Part shown: positions 1 to 11,085 of the stretch, piece after piece
How the letters are laid out: every line of letters starts with the position of its first letter
Position numbering within the stretch: position 1 is the stretch's first letter
NCBI RefSeq assembly: GCF_000203815.1
Contig: NW_004457736.1
Span: forward strand, 1,674,001 to 1,738,000
Direction: 5' to 3'
DNA: 64,000 nucleotides
DNA from: Cavenderia fasciculata
Taxonomy: Eukaryota > Evosea > Eumycetozoa > Acytosteliales > Cavenderiaceae
Translations under genes and position numbers: made by a program
Notes under the pieces: model-generated
What the model was told of the DNA's origin: nothing
The model's database searches: none
Seen by the model: the letters and a program-made list of their open reading frames with translations, nothing else

Positions 1-1528
1 GGTGGTAGTAGTTGGATTAATGAGGTTGAGAATATTCAAAACTGAATTGGACGACGAAGAGGAGGAAGAGGGAGTATTGACAGGACTGGTAGAGTTGTTG
101 GTATTGGTAGTAGAGGTAGTAGTAGTAGTAGAGGTGGTATTAACTGGACCAAAGGTTGGTGTATTACTACCACCAAAAGATGATGGAGGAGAGGAAGATA
201 CGTTGTTGTAAAAATCATCTCTTTCCTTTTTCTTGGTTTTGGCAAAGTAAAGTCCACAGGCATTGCATAGTGACTTGCATCCATCTGGTCCTCTACGCCA
301 TTCTGGTGTTTCCATTGTACCACACATACAACAAACAAGTTCATCTTCATTTACTTTGTATGCATTCTTACTCTTTCTATTTCTTCTTGGTCTAACTTGA
401 ACAAATCTATTAAAATAAAGAAAAAGAATTAGAGATGGAACTTTAAAAGTGTATATAGATAACTAAGAAACAAACATACTCTAGTGATTTTTCAGGTTTT
501 GGTGCGTATGGTAATCTAGACTTTCTAAGCTTCTTGGCCTTTTTGGAGACATCTTCAAGTGATTTCAATAGACGATTGAGGTTGTCGGTACGGTCAGTGC
601 TGGCACCCTTTTGAGTATCGATTTCTTGACATAGAGGTAAGATTGACTCTACCATATTATACAAACCATGTGGTAGGCTTTGTTTAAATGTTGATGTCAT
701 AAAATTGTTGTTGTTATTATTATTAGTTTGATTGATGTTGTTATTGTTATTATTATTATTATTATTGTTGAGATCCTCTGATTTAACACTTTGGATATTT
801 TGTGAAGAAGAAGAAGAAGAAAAGGAATTGTTTGAATTGAAGCTTGAATCAATAACTGTAGAGAGTTTGATTGGTTTGGGCGAGAGAGTGATATCTAACT
901 TTGAGTTGTAGGGTTGCGATCGAATATCGACAACAACTGAAGGAGCAGGTGACGATAAGGGTCGTACAGACGACAATTGTGGTGGTGGAGATATTGATAT
1001 GGGCAATGGAGTGGATGCCAATGTAGTAGGACTGCTTCTACCCACCATTGTGACAGGGGATGTAGTTGTAGATGAGGGTAAAGATGATGAGCTACTTGTG
1101 TTGTTGTTGTTGGTGGTGGTGGTGGAGGTGCCGTTTGAAATGATGATGGGGGTACTAGTGGTAGTTGTAGGATAGGATGTCATTCCGTAGGTTGGGTTTT
1201 GGTGATGATGGTGGGATGGGTTTGAAATTGGGTTTCCAAAATTGTGGTTACTCAGCGAAAAAGGAGGCATCGGAATTTGATCACGTGGCGAATGTGGTAC
1301 CATTTGGAATGGATTTAATCGATTTCCATTGTTGTAATTATTATTAATATTATTAATACTATTATTTTGATTGTTATTATTATTATTATTATTGTACATT
1401 CTTTTGTAATCTAGTGAATATGGTAGTGGTGGTGTTGGTAATCTAGATTGTGATTGTTGTTGTTGTTGATTGTTATTATTATTATTAAAATAGTTTAGGT
1501 GGTGCATATAATCTTCGATGATATCCAT
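1..1528 (-). CDS. GATA-type zinc finger transcription factor (3' end beyond window)
   Basis: Nuclear DNA-binding regulator. Exon 1 is 1528-480 and exon 2 runs from 406 past the window edge; the 73-nt intron has donor GTATGT and acceptor TAATAG, and the frame is continuous. Residues 1-300 are low-complexity Asn, Gln, Ser and Thr; a conserved stretch rich in Lys and Arg follows (KKAKKLRKSRLPYAPKPEK). The GATA finger is at about residues 375-400 as C-x2-C-x18-C-x2-C (CCMCG...CNACG) with the WRRGPDG loop and a basic tail AKTKKKE. The 18-residue loop is the spacing of plant and dictyostelid GATA fingers. It cannot be assigned to a particular gta gene. The start is the only ATG before the low-complexity region and lies downstream of a T-rich tract. 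Confidence 0.9.
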
Positions 1529-3998
1529 GATATCTTAGTACTACTTTTGAGTTGATTGATTGATTGACTTTTTTGTTTTTTTTTTTTTTTAAAAAAGTAT
1601 AATTGAATTAAGTTTATCTCTTGTCTGATTATTATTATTTATCTGTTATTGATGATCAAATAAAAAAAAATAATAAACTATATGTAGTTGAAGGATAAGG
1701 GTAGATAGAATTATGTTAATATCTTTTTATGTTCAGAGTTGACGAGGAGACGACGATGATGATGATGGCGGTTGTGATTGTGTAATGACAGATCGGTCAG
1801 TCGGTCGGTTAAAGAATAAAAAGAAGCAATGGTGGTGGTGGTGGTGTGATGATATGATGATGTTGTTGATAATAGTAGTAGGAGGTAGGTTGTTGGTTGA
1901 TCAGTCACACTGGGAGGAAGATAATTATTATTATTATGATTGAATTATTAATATTACCTCTTGATGATGTGGTTAGTTAACTGGGCAGTTGGTTAGTTAT
2001 GTTTGTTCAAATTAATAATTAACACTCTATCTAGGAGCTTTAGTATTTATAATTAATGTCGAATTGGTTGGAGGGTCGTGGGTTGGTTGAGATTGAAACA
2101 ACAAAGAGCAAGCAGCGATAGAACCTTGTTCATTATCGACCGGAAGACTATATTGATTAGAAGAAGGGGGCGTGGCCCCTATTATTAACCCCACTGCAAG
2201 CAGCATGTTAGGCTATCACAAAGAAGAACACATGACTAACTATAGCAGATTGCTAACATTATTTAGAACCTTTAAAGGAAAGTATTAGCAGATTCAAAGA
2301 TTGTTTGCTTCAATATTGATTGTGTTGTTTGCTGGCGGTCGTTGGTGCTCACCGTCATAGAGAAGAAGAAGGATTGAATAATGATGGTGACGTTCTGGTA
2401 CATATGTTTCCATTGAATCTTGAAAGTGTTGTTGTTGTTTAGGTGTGTTGTCTTTGATCTCTGAAACGTTATTTCTTGATCGACATCTGCTTGTGCACAC
2501 TCGAGAACGGTTAGATTTTTTGGTTTTTGGGGGTATCAGTTTTTTCAAACTTTCAAACATGTTCATTTTTAACCCCCCAAACTTCGTTCTTTGAGGGTAC
2601 CCTAGCACCATCAAGATTCAATACGAACCATATTCTTGAAAAGTATTCATAGAGTGGTGGGGCTCTTCCTCTTTTTAATTAATTAATGACGATCAGATCA
2701 ATCTATGATGATCTATTCTTGGGAGAACTTCGTTCTTTTTTTTTTTGAAAGATCATCGTAGTATTTGCACCCTCGCTCTTAAAATAACATAGTAAGTTCT
2801 ATGATCGATCAATCTTATCTTGCTCTTCTTCTTCTTCACTGATTTCAAAATCCCAGGGTAATTAGTATTGTCTTGTAATAAAGGTTTCCTCATCGTTTGT
2901 GAACTGTGTATAAACAAAACAAACAAACACCTAAAAAGGAAACAAATAGGTTACACATCCAAAAGAGGAAATACTATTGATAAGACTTTTAGAGATTATG
3001 ATATCAATTGTTTTAATCGAAAAAGAAAGAGGCATCACTGAGCTCAGCCTTCCATCCATATGGCGGCTCAGAAATGACCATAAAAGGTTAAGGTACTTTT
3101 AAAGTAATATATACTCTTAGAAGATTGAATGGGGATGTCTTACACACAACCCAAACCCCAATACTTGAACCATACACAATTCATTCTCTCAATATGGATC
3201 ATCATAAATAGGTACAACAACCATTTAGATTGAAAGAACGATAAAAGATAGTATTCTAATCATAATGTTGATGATGAGGTTGAATTTAGTCGGGTTGATG
3301 AAGAAGTAGTACTCGCGATTAGATTTAGATCACAGCACAATCAAAATACTATGAATGATGCCTCCAAACCACAAACACCCAACAACCAAAAAGGTGATAA
3401 CCATTTAAGGAAAAAAGTGAAAAATTGCCTCATTTGGTTTTGGTCAAGGCATCACCATCGATGATGAAGAACTATGAATCTATCTGCTTTTCCGCTTCTC
3501 GTTGTGCACAGAAAAATCTTTCGTCCAAACTCAAACCAACCCATCATCATCAACACACAGTTGTCCAGCATTGACCAAAATATTATTATTTTTTTTTTGT
3601 GTCACAAACCATTCATACAATGAAAATAGATAATGAGTTCAGGACAGTCAGCAGTTGGTTCTATATATTACTTTGAAACAGAGGTTAGGTTATTTCAGTT
3701 GTTGGTTGTAGTTTAGGTTGGTTGGTTGGTTGGCACAAACAGTTTGGCCTTTTCATAAATGATGGTTGAACTTTCAAACGTAAAGTTTGGATAATCTTTA
3801 TTATTACTTTGACATTTACTCTATTCTATTCAAGTAGACTTTGATCCATCTTAGGATAAAGGTGTTTGGCTTCCCTTCTATGTTTTCTCGACAACTAGTA
3901 TTACTATTACCTTTTTATGTTGTAATTTTTAAAAATTGAAGTGGTCATTGTTTTGTTGTTCATTCATTAATTATGATTGTTGTTATTGCTGCTGGTTG
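1529..3998. other. Gene-poor intergenic region, about 2.5 kb
   Basis: Upstream of the GATA gene and of the acetyltransferase gene. It holds GAT/GGT/GTT simple repeats (1740-1880), a short GC-rich inverted repeat (GGGGC-GTG-GCCCC, 2166-2178), two copies of AACTTCGTTCTTT (2579 and 2726, the second running into a T tract), and TTGG repeats near 3715-3735. A 2294-2614 minus-strand frame has no family resemblance. No convincing gene or tRNA was seen. Its length suits a large regulatory region for the GATA factor, but that is inference. Confidence 0.5.
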
Positions 3999-5174
3999 AT
4001 GAAAAGATATAAACATAATTTAGATAGTTATTGTCACAAGACTAACAATAATAATAATAGTAATAATAATAATAATAACAATGCATATAGTGGTAATAAC
4101 AACAGTACCATAAATAATAGTAATAACAACAATATAATATATAGACCTTTCAAGAGAACTGATTTGCCAAGTTTAAGAACTTTACAAGTAATTACTTTAT
4201 CAATATAGATGATGAATTGAAAATGAGATGCTAACATATGTATATCATCATGTAGCTTCAATTATTTCCTGTTAAATATAGATCATCATTTTATCAAAAG
4301 CTTATACGAAATGACTTTATTTGTATATTGGCATTTAGATGTACTAGTAGTAGTAGTAGTTTAAATAACCAAAGTGATATCAATAAGATTGATAATGATG
4401 ATGGTATTGATAATAGCAGTTGTAGTAGTGGAAGTGATCAAGATGATAACGACAACAACGACAACAACAACAACAACAACAACAATAATATAGATGTACA
4501 AACTTATGCAACACCTCCTTCATCACCAACTACTACTACTACTACCACGACCACCAACAATCAAGAAGAAGAAGAGGAGGAAGAAGAGGAAAGAGACAAA
4601 GAAAGTACAATAACGATCAAAGAAGAATTAATTGGAGTTGTTTGTTCAAAGATATCTTCAAATGAAGGTATTTGTTCATTGTTTATGAGTCATTACACTG
4701 GTTATATTCTTACGCTTGGTGTAAAAGAAGAGTATCGAAAATTGGGAATTGGAAGTGTTTTATTAAATGTATGTAATCAAGACATGATTCATTGATGCGA
4801 TATTTATTAATTCAAATCCAATTCTACAGACAATGTGCGAATATTTGTATGATAGACAATGTGAAATAGTATCATTACATGTAAAGTTTGGTAATGTGGC
4901 TGCATTTCAATTCTATCAAAGAAATGGATTTTCAATCGAGGAAGAGATTGTAGATTATTATCTTATAGATAGTGTCAAACATAATGCTTTGAAAATGACA
5001 AAAGAGGTTGTTAAACCAAAATCAAAACTTTCTTGGTTAAATTGGTTTAATCAACTTTCTCTAGCTGATAATAATAATAATAATAATAATACAAATAATA
5101 ATAATGATAATACAAATATTAATGAAACCAATAATAATAATAATAATGAAAGTAGGCGTGATTTTGAACCATAA
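3999..5174 (+). CDS. naa60: N-alpha-acetyltransferase 60-like GNAT protein
   Basis: Exons 3999-4187, 4256-4768 and 4830-5174, 348 aa, all junctions in phase. It transfers acetyl from acetyl-CoA to protein N-termini; NAA60 (NatF) acts at the cytosolic face of Golgi membranes. The NAA60 pattern is clear: RPFKRTDLPSLRTL, then LFPVKYRSSFYQ, then YILTLGVKEEYRKLGIGSVLL containing the acetyl-CoA loop R-x-x-G-x-G (about residues 224-229), then LHVKFGNVAAFQFYQRNGF. An insert of about 90 low-complexity residues (Asp, Asn, Thr, Glu) splits the fold after ILAFR at residue 90. The C-terminus ends in an Asn-rich tail. The start at 3999 is the first in-frame ATG; an upstream exon cannot be excluded. Intron 1 contains a CTAAC branch-like site. 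Confidence 0.8.
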
Positions 5175-5301
5175 ATATATGTACAAAAAAAAAAAAAGAC
5201 TAAAGACGTTTATCTATTACTCTAGTTGTTGGTCGACCAACACAACAACAACAACAACAACCAACAACAAACATTTTTTTTTATCAATAGTACAGATAAA
5301 A

Positions 5302-5697
5302 ATGAATAGTATTAATAATAATAATAATAATAATAATATTGTTGAAGGATGGTTAAACAAACAAGGAGGAAGATTTTCAAATAGTTGGAAAATTAGATAT
5401 TTTAGATTGGTTCAAGGGTGTCTATGTTATTATCTAGATTTCCATGATATCCTTCCAATTGGTATAGTCTATCTTTCGCAAACCAGCATTGATGTAGACA
5501 CTGAACAACTTATGCTCATACTGACAGCAATATCAACTAAAAGACTCTATGCATTCAAGGTCAACAGTGTCGAGAGCCGCTTCGAAAATACAAATCATCA
5601 TAGCTTTAAAATTGTCTGTGATACCAAACAAGATCTTGAAAAATGGGTATCAGCTATTAGTCAATCAGTCAAATCTAACGATATTTCAAAACTATAG
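5302..5697 (+). CDS. Small PH-domain protein
   Basis: Intronless, 131 aa. Almost the whole protein is one pleckstrin homology domain after an Asn run: first strand VEGWLNKQGGRFSNSWKIRY, a central variable part, and a C-terminal helix with the invariant Trp (DLEKWVSAIS). PH domains bind phosphoinositides or proteins at membranes. The pattern K-x-G-x(n)-W-K-x-R-x-F/Y is kept in part, so lipid binding is plausible but unproven. The start is the first ATG in frame after a T-rich leader. It is followed by a second PH gene in the same orientation. Confidence 0.8.
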   Translation: MNSINNNNNNNNIVEGWLNKQGGRFSNSWKIRYFRLVQGCLCYYLDFHDILPIGIVYLSQTSIDVDTEQLMLILTAISTKRLYAFKVNSVESRFENTNHHSFKIVCDTKQDLEKWVSAISQSVKSNDISKL

Positions 5698-6089
5698 AGT
5701 TTTTTTTTTTATTCCCCTCTCAATAATAAAAAAAAAGTTTACTTTTTAAAAATATTATATAATATTATAAATATATATATAATATATTAGAAAAAGTAAA
5801 ACACCAATACATTAATTGATATTCAATCACCAATTGTTACTTATCTTTAAATTTAATCAACCACGGAAACAGCAATTGGTCACTTGTTTTTGTTTCGTTG
5901 GCACTTATTTATTTATTTTTGGGTTGTTCATGGAATCACCGAATCGATTGATTCCCTTTATACCCAACAAATTTATTCATTTATCCGTCTATTCATCAAA
6001 CCTACTTGTTCATTTTTAAATCGATCAAAAATTATTTATTTATTATTATTATAATTATTTATTATTTAAACAAATTATTACAACAAAAT
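5698..6089. other. Intergenic region between two PH genes
   Basis: 392 bp, strongly AT-rich with T and AT runs. It holds the 3' end of the first PH gene and the leader of the second. No gene was seen. Confidence 0.6.
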
Positions 6090-7166
6090 ATGGAAACAAA
6101 TAAAAAGGCTCCAGTTAGATCAATTACATTTGGAGACATTCAAATTATTGAATCTTTAGATAAATCAGCTAGTGGAGAGGTAGTTAGTAGTGATAGTAGC
6201 ATGGAGAATTCATACCCTGCATCATTATCCTCATCGTCAGAGTCTACTACAACATCTTCATGTTCTTCTGCTACTGACGAGACCATTGATGAGGCTGCAA
6301 CACTTGCAACCAAACTCACCTCTATCATGGCTGACGACAAGGAGGAGGAAGAGGACCAATCACCACCAACACCACCACCAGCAGATGTTGAAAAGAAAAG
6401 GGAATCACAAGAAACGGTTAAAGAGCCAGTGACATTGGTTTCAACGACAACAACATTTGTATCGCATCCTGTTCATTCATCGATTAACCTTGCCAGTTGT
6501 CATCCTCATCCTCTATCAGAAGGAGTAAGTGGTTCTACATTTTCATTGAGCCACATTGTCACATTGCCACCAGCACCACCATCGCCATTGACAGTTGGTC
6601 AATCTGCACCATTATCTCAATCATTGACTCCTAGTCCAAGAGATTCGTTTCCTCCTACCATTACTACTACCACCGCCGCTGCCGCTGCCACTACCACCAT
6701 TACTACCACTACCACCGCTACCACTACTACTACTACAACCAACACATCAAACCAAGATAACGAAACCAAGATGAGTGGTATGCTAAAAAAGGAAGGAGGA
6801 CGTATTAAAAGTTGGAAATCTAGATTTTGTGTACTTCAAAGTATTTCAAAGGTACTTTTATATTACAAGTCACAATCAGCCGTAGACTTAAAGAGACCAC
6901 TTGGCGTAATCCCTCTTGTTGATGTCATTGTCGAACCAGTTAGCAGTGGTGGTGGTGTTGTTGGAGGTAGTGCCAACAAAAAGTGTAGATTCATAATTAG
7001 ACCATTCAAAGCATCAGGTACCATCAAAGCAATGAAATACCAAGAAGATCTAACTCTAGTACCATCAAATCATCGTCATTTCGTTTTTGAAGCAGATAGT
7101 ACAGCCAATCAAATGACTTGGGTTGAAGCTATAATTAAGTGTATTCATACTTCAAAAGAACAATAA
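6090..7166 (+). CDS. PH-domain protein with long low-complexity N-terminus
   Basis: Intronless, 358 aa from the ATG at 6090, which has an AAAAT context. Residues 1-225 are rich in Ser, Thr, Pro and acidic residues, with Thr/Ala runs near 190-220. The PH domain occupies about 228-355: SGMLKKEGGRIKSWKSRFCV at its start, an insert with Gly/Val runs in the middle, and the helix with conserved Trp (NQMTWVEAIIKCI) at the end. It probably acts as a membrane or phosphoinositide adaptor; no catalytic domain is visible. It resembles the preceding PH gene around the first strands, which suggests an old tandem duplication. Confidence 0.8.
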   Translation: METNKKAPVRSITFGDIQIIESLDKSASGEVVSSDSSMENSYPASLSSSSESTTTSSCSSATDETIDEAATLATKLTSIMADDKEEEEDQSPPTPPPADVEKKRESQETVKEPVTLVSTTTTFVSHPVHSSINLASCHPHPLSEGVSGSTFSLSHIVTLPPAPPSPLTVGQSAPLSQSLTPSPRDSFPPTITTTTAAAAATTTITTTTTATTTTTTTNTSNQDNETKMSGMLKKEGGRIKSWKSRFCVLQSISKVLLYYKSQSAVDLKRPLGVIPLVDVIVEPVSSGGGVVGGSANKKCRFIIRPFKASGTIKAMKYQEDLTLVPSNHRHFVFEADSTANQMTWVEAIIKCIHTSKEQ

Positions 7167-7542
7167 TGAATAACGAACCATAACTTTTGAAAATATTAAA
7201 AAACAAATAAAAATTATAAATTATCTCTTCTCTCTCTCTCTCTCTCCATCTATATCTGTATGTGTATCTAAAACTTGAACCCTTCAATGAAACTGCTAAA
7301 GCCATTTCGCACACCTGATTGTTTTTTTTTCGCTTTATTTTTTTACCTTACCCACCACATACTGTAGTCTGATATTTAGTTTTAGTTAATTCATAACTTT
7401 ACTTTAGATCACAAACACCTTTTTTATTTCTGTCTCTCTCTCCTCTTTTTCAAAGGCATTTCTATTTTTGTATTATTATTATTTATATATTGTACTTTTA
7501 CAACAACAACAACAAACTTTTTAAACAAAAAAGATAGATACT
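7167..7542. other. Intergenic region upstream of coronin
   Basis: 376 bp of AT-rich DNA with TC repeats (7226-7248 and 7434-7450) and a CAA-rich leader just before the coronin ATG. Nothing gene-like was seen. Confidence 0.6.
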
Positions 7543-10500
7543 ATGGCATTTAAATTAAATGTATCAAAATATAGACATACCAACGGTAAAGTTGATAAGA
7601 AGGAATTATGGTATCCAGATATCAATACATCAGGTAGTAGTGCTGCATCTACATTTATCAAAGCAAACACTAAATATATAGCTGCAAATTGGCAAGCAGG
7701 TACTGGTACTGTCGGTATCATCCCATTGAAGCAGTTTGGCAAGAGAAAGGGTGAAGTTTACACTATTCACGCACATTCAAATCAGTTGACCGACTTTGAA
7801 TTCTCACCATTTGACCAACAATTGTTGGCCACTGCCTCTGAAGATGCAACTGTCAAGCTTTGGTCTCTGCCATCTGGTTTGACAGAGCCTGCAACCACTA
7901 GAGTAACTCTATCTGGTCACACTAAAGCTATCGACTCTGTTGTCTTTAATCCTGTCGCTGCCAACGTATTGGCATCGGGCAGTTTGGACAAGACTGTCAA
8001 GATTTGGGATTTGGAGAGTGGACAAGAACGTATCACTTTGGATTGTTTTGACAATGCTCTTACTGGTATTGCATGGAACTATGACGGTACATTGTTGGCA
8101 ACTGTCTCCAAGGATCTAAAGAATCGTGTCATTGACGTTCGTTCAAAGACCGTTGTTCAACAGGGTGATGGTCATCAAGGTGTTAAACCTGCTCGTGTCG
8201 TTTGGTTGGGCAACAGCAAGTATTTCTTGACTGTTGGTTTCTCCAAGATGCGTGAACGTCAATTGATGGTCTGGGACAGCAGAGATGTAAGCAAGTCTGT
8301 CAAATCTGTCACTTTGGACAGTTCCACTGGTATCATCAACCCAGTCTATGACCAAGATGCCAGTCTTCTTTTCATTGCCGGCACTGGAGACAGCACCATT
8401 CGTACCTTTGACATGAACACTCAATTCACAGAAGAACCAGCCCTACAAGAGTTGTCACCAGTCCCAACCGACTCTCCAGCCAAGGGTATTTGTGCCATCC
8501 CCAAGTTGGCACTCGATGTGATGGAAGTTGAAATTGATCGTATCCTCAAGATCACTGCCAACTCTATCCAACCAATCACCTATTCCATGTCAAGAAAGTC
8601 AAAGACCTCTTTTGCCGAAGAGCTCTTCCCCAACACCTCTTCTCAAGAACCAGCTCTCCAAGCTCAAGAATGGTTTGATGGTGAAACTCGTGTTCCAAAC
8701 CTTGTCTCTCTTGACCCAGCTAATCGTCCACAAGTCCAAGAAGACAATTACAACCAATCAACAAGCAATAATAGTCCATATGCTTCTGCCACCTCACCAA
8801 CCACACTCTCTTCTCAATTTGATAGCAAACTTGTCTTTGCCGATGAAGCACCCATTCTCGATAGCAACTATGTTGCTCCAGACCTCAGCAACCAAGAACC
8901 AGAACCAGAAGTCGTTAGCAAGAGACCAGAAGACAATGTAGCTCGTACTGGTATCGTCCCAAAGGTTGTCCGTACCTCCAAGTATCGTCACATTGCAGGT
9001 ACCGCATTCCCACGTTCCCAACAATACACCAATCTCAAGGTCAGCGGTAACACCTCCAACACTTGTATTGCCTCTAATTCTCTCTACTTTGCCGTACCAT
9101 TTGTTGGTACTGGTGGTCCACTTGCTGTCATTCCAATTAGCCAAGTCGGACGTCAAATCAACAACCCATGCATCGAACTCGGAGCTCAATTGTTGGACTT
9201 TGATCTTTCACAATTCAACCCAGATTTGGTTGTAACCGGTGGTGAAGATCTTCACATCAAGGTGTGGCGTGTACCAGAGGGTGGTCTCCCAAAGACTGGT
9301 AAACACTATACCAACTTTGAAATTGATCTCACTGGTCATTTCCGTCGTCTTACAAGCGTCAATTTCCATCCTACCGTCGCCAACGCTCTCATCTCTACCG
9401 GTGGTGACTTTATGGTCAAGCTTTGGGATATCGAACAACAAAAGGAAGCATTCTCTTTTAACGATCATCACACTGATATGATTACCTCTATCGATGTTTC
9501 AAGACAAGGTGATCTTTTCCTTTCATCTTCAAAGGATAAAATGATGAGAGTATTTGATCCAAGATCAAATCAATTAATCTCTGTAAGTCGTGGTGGTAAA
9601 AAAAACAAAATATTTAATAGTAATAGTTTTATATTATTAGTACTAATCTTTTCTCAATTATTTTCCTTAGGAAACATTAACACATACAGGATCAAAGGGA
9701 GGAAAATCATTATGGTTAGGAACAACTGGAAATATGTTTAGTGTTGGATTTAACAAATCATCAGAGAGAGAATATCAATTATGGGATTCACGTAATCTCG
9801 GACAACCAATCAGTTCTGGTGTATTTGATCACTTGGCTGGTGTCATCACCCCATACTATGATGAAGATACAGGTGTTGTTTATTTGGCAGGAAAGGGTGA
9901 TGGTTCCATTCGTATGATGGAAGTCAATGACATTGAGCCATATGCTCACTTCCTCACCGAATACAGCAGTGGTTCACCACAAATGGGTGTCTCTCGTGTC
10001 TCCAAGAACGAATGCAATGTTCGCAAGTGCGAAATTTCAAGATTCTTCAAGGTATCAGACTCTACCGTCGAACAAATCTCTATCAATGTCCCACGTAATC
10101 GTATGGAATTCTTCCAAGACGATATCTACCCAGAAACTCGTTCCAAGGCACCAGCAATGACCGCCCAAGAATATTTCAGTGGTGGTTTGGCAAGAGAACC
10201 AACCATGGTCAGTCTCTGCCCTTCCGATATGACTCCACTCTCTCAAGCTCCTGCCATCGTCAAAAAGGAACGTGAAATTATCAAAGAGGAAGTCGTCGAT
10301 GACTCTCCATCACGTGACCAAGTGATCCATGGATTTTTGGATCGTGTTCAAGCTCAAAACCGTGGTGGTATTGTAAAGAAGGCAAAGAGTGAAGCTGTTC
10401 CTTTATTTGTTGAAGACGAGCCTGCCGTGGCAGACGATGAGTGGTAAATCATCACTCTTAATTTGTAGTTATATAACTATAATAAATAAATAAAAATCTA

Positions 10501-10869
10501 ATATTTAAATAACTTTGAAATGAGTTCGGAATGGGACTAAATCACTATTCTTTTGTCAATATCCAAGGGTTCAATAATTGTTAGATGATAATGATTTTAT
10601 TTTTTAATTGAAGAGAAAAAAGAATAAAAGTGGGTTGAGAGAGAATTATAATTATTATATTATTAATAATATATATTTGTTTATTGAATATTATTTAATA
10701 CATTATTTAATTTTTATTTATTCACAGTGGCTTTGACGATCCAGAAGACGTTCTTGCCCGTTGGGGAGCTGTTTTAAGTTCTACAAACAAAAAATTGTTG
10801 GAAATTGCTAGATCAATTTCTTCTGAAGAATTTGAAACCCACCAATCAATATTGAATTTTATCAAATAA
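7543..10869 (+). CDS. corB: Tandem (type III, coronin-7-like) coronin
   Basis: Exons 7543-9582 and 9671-10447 give 938 aa ending ...VADDEW. A third exon 10728-10869 can be joined in frame instead, giving about 984 aa. Two coronin units lie in tandem. The first starts with the SKYRH signature (residues 8-12) followed by WD repeats (LATASEDATVKLW, LASGSLDKTVKIWD). The second begins with TSKYRHIAGTAFPR near 485 followed by further WD repeats. Tandem coronins lack the coiled coil of short coronins and work in actin dynamics, phagocytosis and membrane traffic. The acidic DDEW ending resembles Arp2/3-binding tails. The only firm intron is 88 nt. Which 3' end dominates is unknown: AATAAA-like signals occur between the two. 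Confidence 0.93.
10728..10869 (+). CDS. corB: Probable alternative last exon of the tandem coronin gene
   Basis: A clear acceptor (TTATTCACAG) precedes an open frame of 46 complete codons beginning GFDDPEDVLARWGAVL and ending at TAA 10867. Joined to a GT donor at 10444 (GTAAATC) or 10441 (GTGGTA), it continues the coronin frame. The frame has no ATG of its own between the preceding stop and the acceptor, so it must be a spliced exon. The peptide is acidic at first, then helix-forming. No homology outside the gene was recognised. Confidence 0.55.
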
Positions 10870-11085
10870 ACAAGTGGTTTATAAAAATGATTATTAAACA
10901 ATTACCTTTGTTTATTGCAAGTTATCTAAATTTTTGAAACAGATGTTAGTCACAAGTTTGAATAAATTATTTTAAAAGATTTTATTTATGTTTTTTTCTA
11001 CTACGACAGGGAGAGAATGTGTGTGTTACAAAAAAAAAAATAATGAGCAGTCCCCATTTGATTACTTGTTGGGGGGTTTAGTTGT

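Noticed and set aside
2294-2611. Minus-strand open frame of about 105 codons between the GATA and acetyltransferase genes
   Set aside because: No recognisable domain, mixed composition including runs of simple repeats, and no splice or promoter context; treated as chance.
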